Shown here piece by piece: positions 23,588-24,825 of a stretch of 24,825 nucleotides of DNA. Each line of letters begins with the position of its first letter. Position 1 is the first letter of the stretch. A program made the position numbers and the translations under genes. The stretch comes from Clostridia bacterium (lineage in GTDB: Bacteria; Bacillota; Clostridia; Christensenellales; UBA1242): assembly GCA_028702545.1 (NCBI GenBank), contig JAQVOQ010000005.1:1-24825 (forward strand), given 5' to 3'. The notes beneath the pieces were generated by a model. The model saw nothing but the letters and a program-made list of their open reading frames with translations, did not search any database and had not been told where the DNA came from.

Positions 23588-24232
23588 TTATTTCTTCTTA
23601 TGCATTTCAGCATAAATCATATTGTATAATAATAGTAGTGATACAAAAGTAGCAATGATTAAAATTATATTTTTTTGTATAAACAATACAAGATTTCCAA
23701 AACCAGGTATACTAAAAGCCACAACACCATGAATTTGTGAATAAGCAATAGTTTCCTCAGTAGCTGTGCTATCTAGCGGGTTTGCAGTATTATTTGTAGC
23801 TCGCGTTATAAAAATCATCTGCTCATCAAATTCTATTCCAGAATACCAAATGACAACATTAACGCCTAAATCGCTGCGGTCCTCGTAATAGGCTTCACCT
23901 TCTTCCCAGCTGACATCATAATCGGCAAAATCTCTAAATTCTGCAATAGTCACTTCTGCATTATTTTTTACTTTTGTAAGTCTATGAGTAATAAACCCAC
24001 TTCCAACTTTATAGGTAATTGCATCGCCAATTTTAATGTTTTGTGCTGATGGTTTTTTATCTACCGCCAAACTTCTATAATGAATTATTGGCTCCATACT
24101 GCCACCATTTACAATGTAAGCTTTATATCCTGCAAGCCAACCTATTAAAATAGTCGCTACAAATAAAATTAGTAGACTCCTAAATATTATTTTTAAAATA
24201 TTTGATATATTTACTTTTTTATTTTGTACCAT
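23588..24232 (-). CDS. sipW: SipW-type (ER-type) signal peptidase I
   Basis: 214 residues; the ribosome site is AAGGAAA. There is an N-terminal membrane segment (about 14-35), then GGSMEP with nucleophile S45, and FITHRL with H83 where bacterial-type enzymes have Lys: the Ser-His arrangement of the ER/SipW class. A region with TRATNNTANPLD (Asp at about 153) follows, and a C-terminal membrane segment (about 181-205) ends in a basic tail. It should cleave the signal peptides of the three proteins encoded next, as SipW does for TasA. First gene of a four-gene operon ending at the hairpin at 21533-21556; a terminator separates it from the GLUG gene upstream. Confidence 0.92.
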   Translation of the reverse strand: MVQNKKVNISNILKIIFRSLLILFVATILIGWLAGYKAYIVNGGSMEPIIHYRSLAVDKKPSAQNIKIGDAITYKVGSGFITHRLTKVKNNAEVTIAEFRDFADYDVSWEEGEAYYEDRSDLGVNVVIWYSGIEFDEQMIFITRATNNTANPLDSTATEETIAYSQIHGVVAFSIPGFGNLVLFIQKNIILIIATFVSLLLLYNMIYAEMHKKK

Positions 24233-24302
24233 AATGTTTTCCTTGTTTAAAATGTATTTTTACTATTAATTATTTTAACACTAAACAGAAAAAATATAAA
24301 CA

Positions 24303-24332
24303 AAAAACCTTATGATTTTTCATAAGGTTTTT
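24303..24332 (-). terminator. Terminator of the GLUG-repeat protein gene
   Basis: The stem AAAAACCTTATG / CATAAGGTTTTT has a 6-nt loop and lies 8 nt after the stop at 24340. It also has a T-run on the plus strand. Confidence 0.88.
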
Positions 24333-24339
24333 GTATTTT

Positions 24340-24825
24340 TTAATAATTTAGCTCCCAAGTTAGTTTTGCATTAGTATTTAAATCAACTGAACTCCAAATT
24401 GTAGCACCTACATAATTTTTATTATTTAATAAGCTAGCAAAATCATATGACTTAATTTCCGCACTTGTTTTAGAAGAGCAATTTATTCCTGATTCATTAA
24501 ATGTAACTTGAGTTGCTGAAGTATTTAAGTAATAACTTTCGATAAGTTTAATAGATGTTTCATTCCATCCTACGACACCTCCAGCATAACTTTGACCTCC
24601 AGCATAAATATTGCTAGCGCTTATTATGCCTGAACTATAAGACCACTTCACTTCACCATAACTATTATCAGAAACATAACGATTATAACCTGTTATTCCT
24701 CCTGCATAAGCACTACTCGCATTATCAGAAGTTGCAGTGATGTTTCCTGCATTATATGAGTTAATAATTAAACCAGTATACCCGCCTATCGCGTCAGTAT
24801 TTAAGTTAAAGCCTGCTATACCACC
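24340..24825 (-). CDS. GLUG-repeat surface protein, 3' end only
   Basis: The frame is open to the window edge, so only the last 161 residues are seen; a GTG at 24651 is internal, not a start. The sequence is built of GLUG-type repeats: GGIAGFN, IGGYTGLIINSYNAGNI, YAGGITGYN, YSSGIIS, YAGGVVGWN, each followed by a strand such as WSYSSGIISA or SYYLN. Such repeats form beta-helical stalks in large secreted proteins and adhesins of gut Bacillota. The chain ends WELNY with no LPxTG motif or membrane anchor. Its placement beside the SipW operon suggests a surface-structure region, though the two are separately terminated. Confidence 0.85.
   Translation of the reverse strand, partial: GGIAGFNLNTDAIGGYTGLIINSYNAGNITATSDNASSAYAGGITGYNRYVSDNSYGEVKWSYSSGIISASNIYAGGQSYAGGVVGWNETSIKLIESYYLNTSATQVTFNESGINCSSKTSAEIKSYDFASLLNNKNYVGATIWSSVDLNTNAKLTWELNY

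Overview
The window is very AT-rich and looks like a low-GC Bacillota chromosome (Clostridia- or Bacilli-like, probably an uncultivated host-associated lineage). The reasons are AAGGAG-type ribosome sites, TTGACA/TATAAT promoters, lipobox lipoproteins, and a VanW-family protein together with a SipW signal peptidase and TasA/camelysin-like proteins. TGA is used as a stop (the CCA-transferase gene ends in TGA), so this is not the mycoplasma code. No transposase, integrase, phage gene or CRISPR array is visible. Nearly all genes lie on the minus strand; exceptions are a small lipoprotein, a possible 51-residue membrane peptide, a radical SAM gene, a tRNA, a coiled-coil protein and a Cys/Pro-rich peptide.

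Layout. 1-2672: 5' part of a large lipoprotein (minus), a small lipoprotein lacking a normal start (plus) and a tiny hydrophobic ORF with its own promoter and ribosome site. 2743-4670: SDR oxidoreductase (minus) and a radical SAM/SPASM protein (plus). 4687-8279: a tandem duplication of about 1.7 kb, each unit carrying a tRNA-Thr(CGU) locus and a convergent gene for an exported HExxH protein. The tRNA of unit 1 is a 46-nt pseudogene, and 993 bp of the two protein genes is identical while their 3' ends have diverged. 8274-11616: a membrane protein with a histone-H1-like Lys/Pro/Ala tail, an Mrr-type endonuclease and a LysR regulator. 11658-12387: a plus-strand coiled-coil protein with clear promoter and terminator. 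12433-15474: a zinc-ribbon protein and an 884-residue metallophosphoesterase whose C-terminal half looks like a second, inactivated copy of the domain, behind a perfect consensus promoter.

15669-16233: a 58-residue peptide with ten consecutive Cys then eight consecutive Pro, a strong terminator, and a cluster of five DnaA-box sequences. 16201-21497: Na+/Ca2+-exchanger-family antiporter, VanW-family protein, and an rmuC-CCA-nucleotidyltransferase operon. The rmuC terminator overlaps the start of the VanW gene, and the CCA-transferase gene looks leaderless. 21533-24232: an operon of a SipW-type signal peptidase followed by three TasA/camelysin-like precursors, probably making surface fibres. 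24303-24825: 3' end of a GLUG-repeat surface protein.

Most notable are the tRNA/zincin duplication with apparent gene conversion, the active/pseudo-phosphoesterase fusion, the Cys10-Pro8 peptide beside the DnaA boxes, and the terminator/start overlap at the VanW gene. Residue-level motifs were read by eye; family assignments have not been checked by database search.
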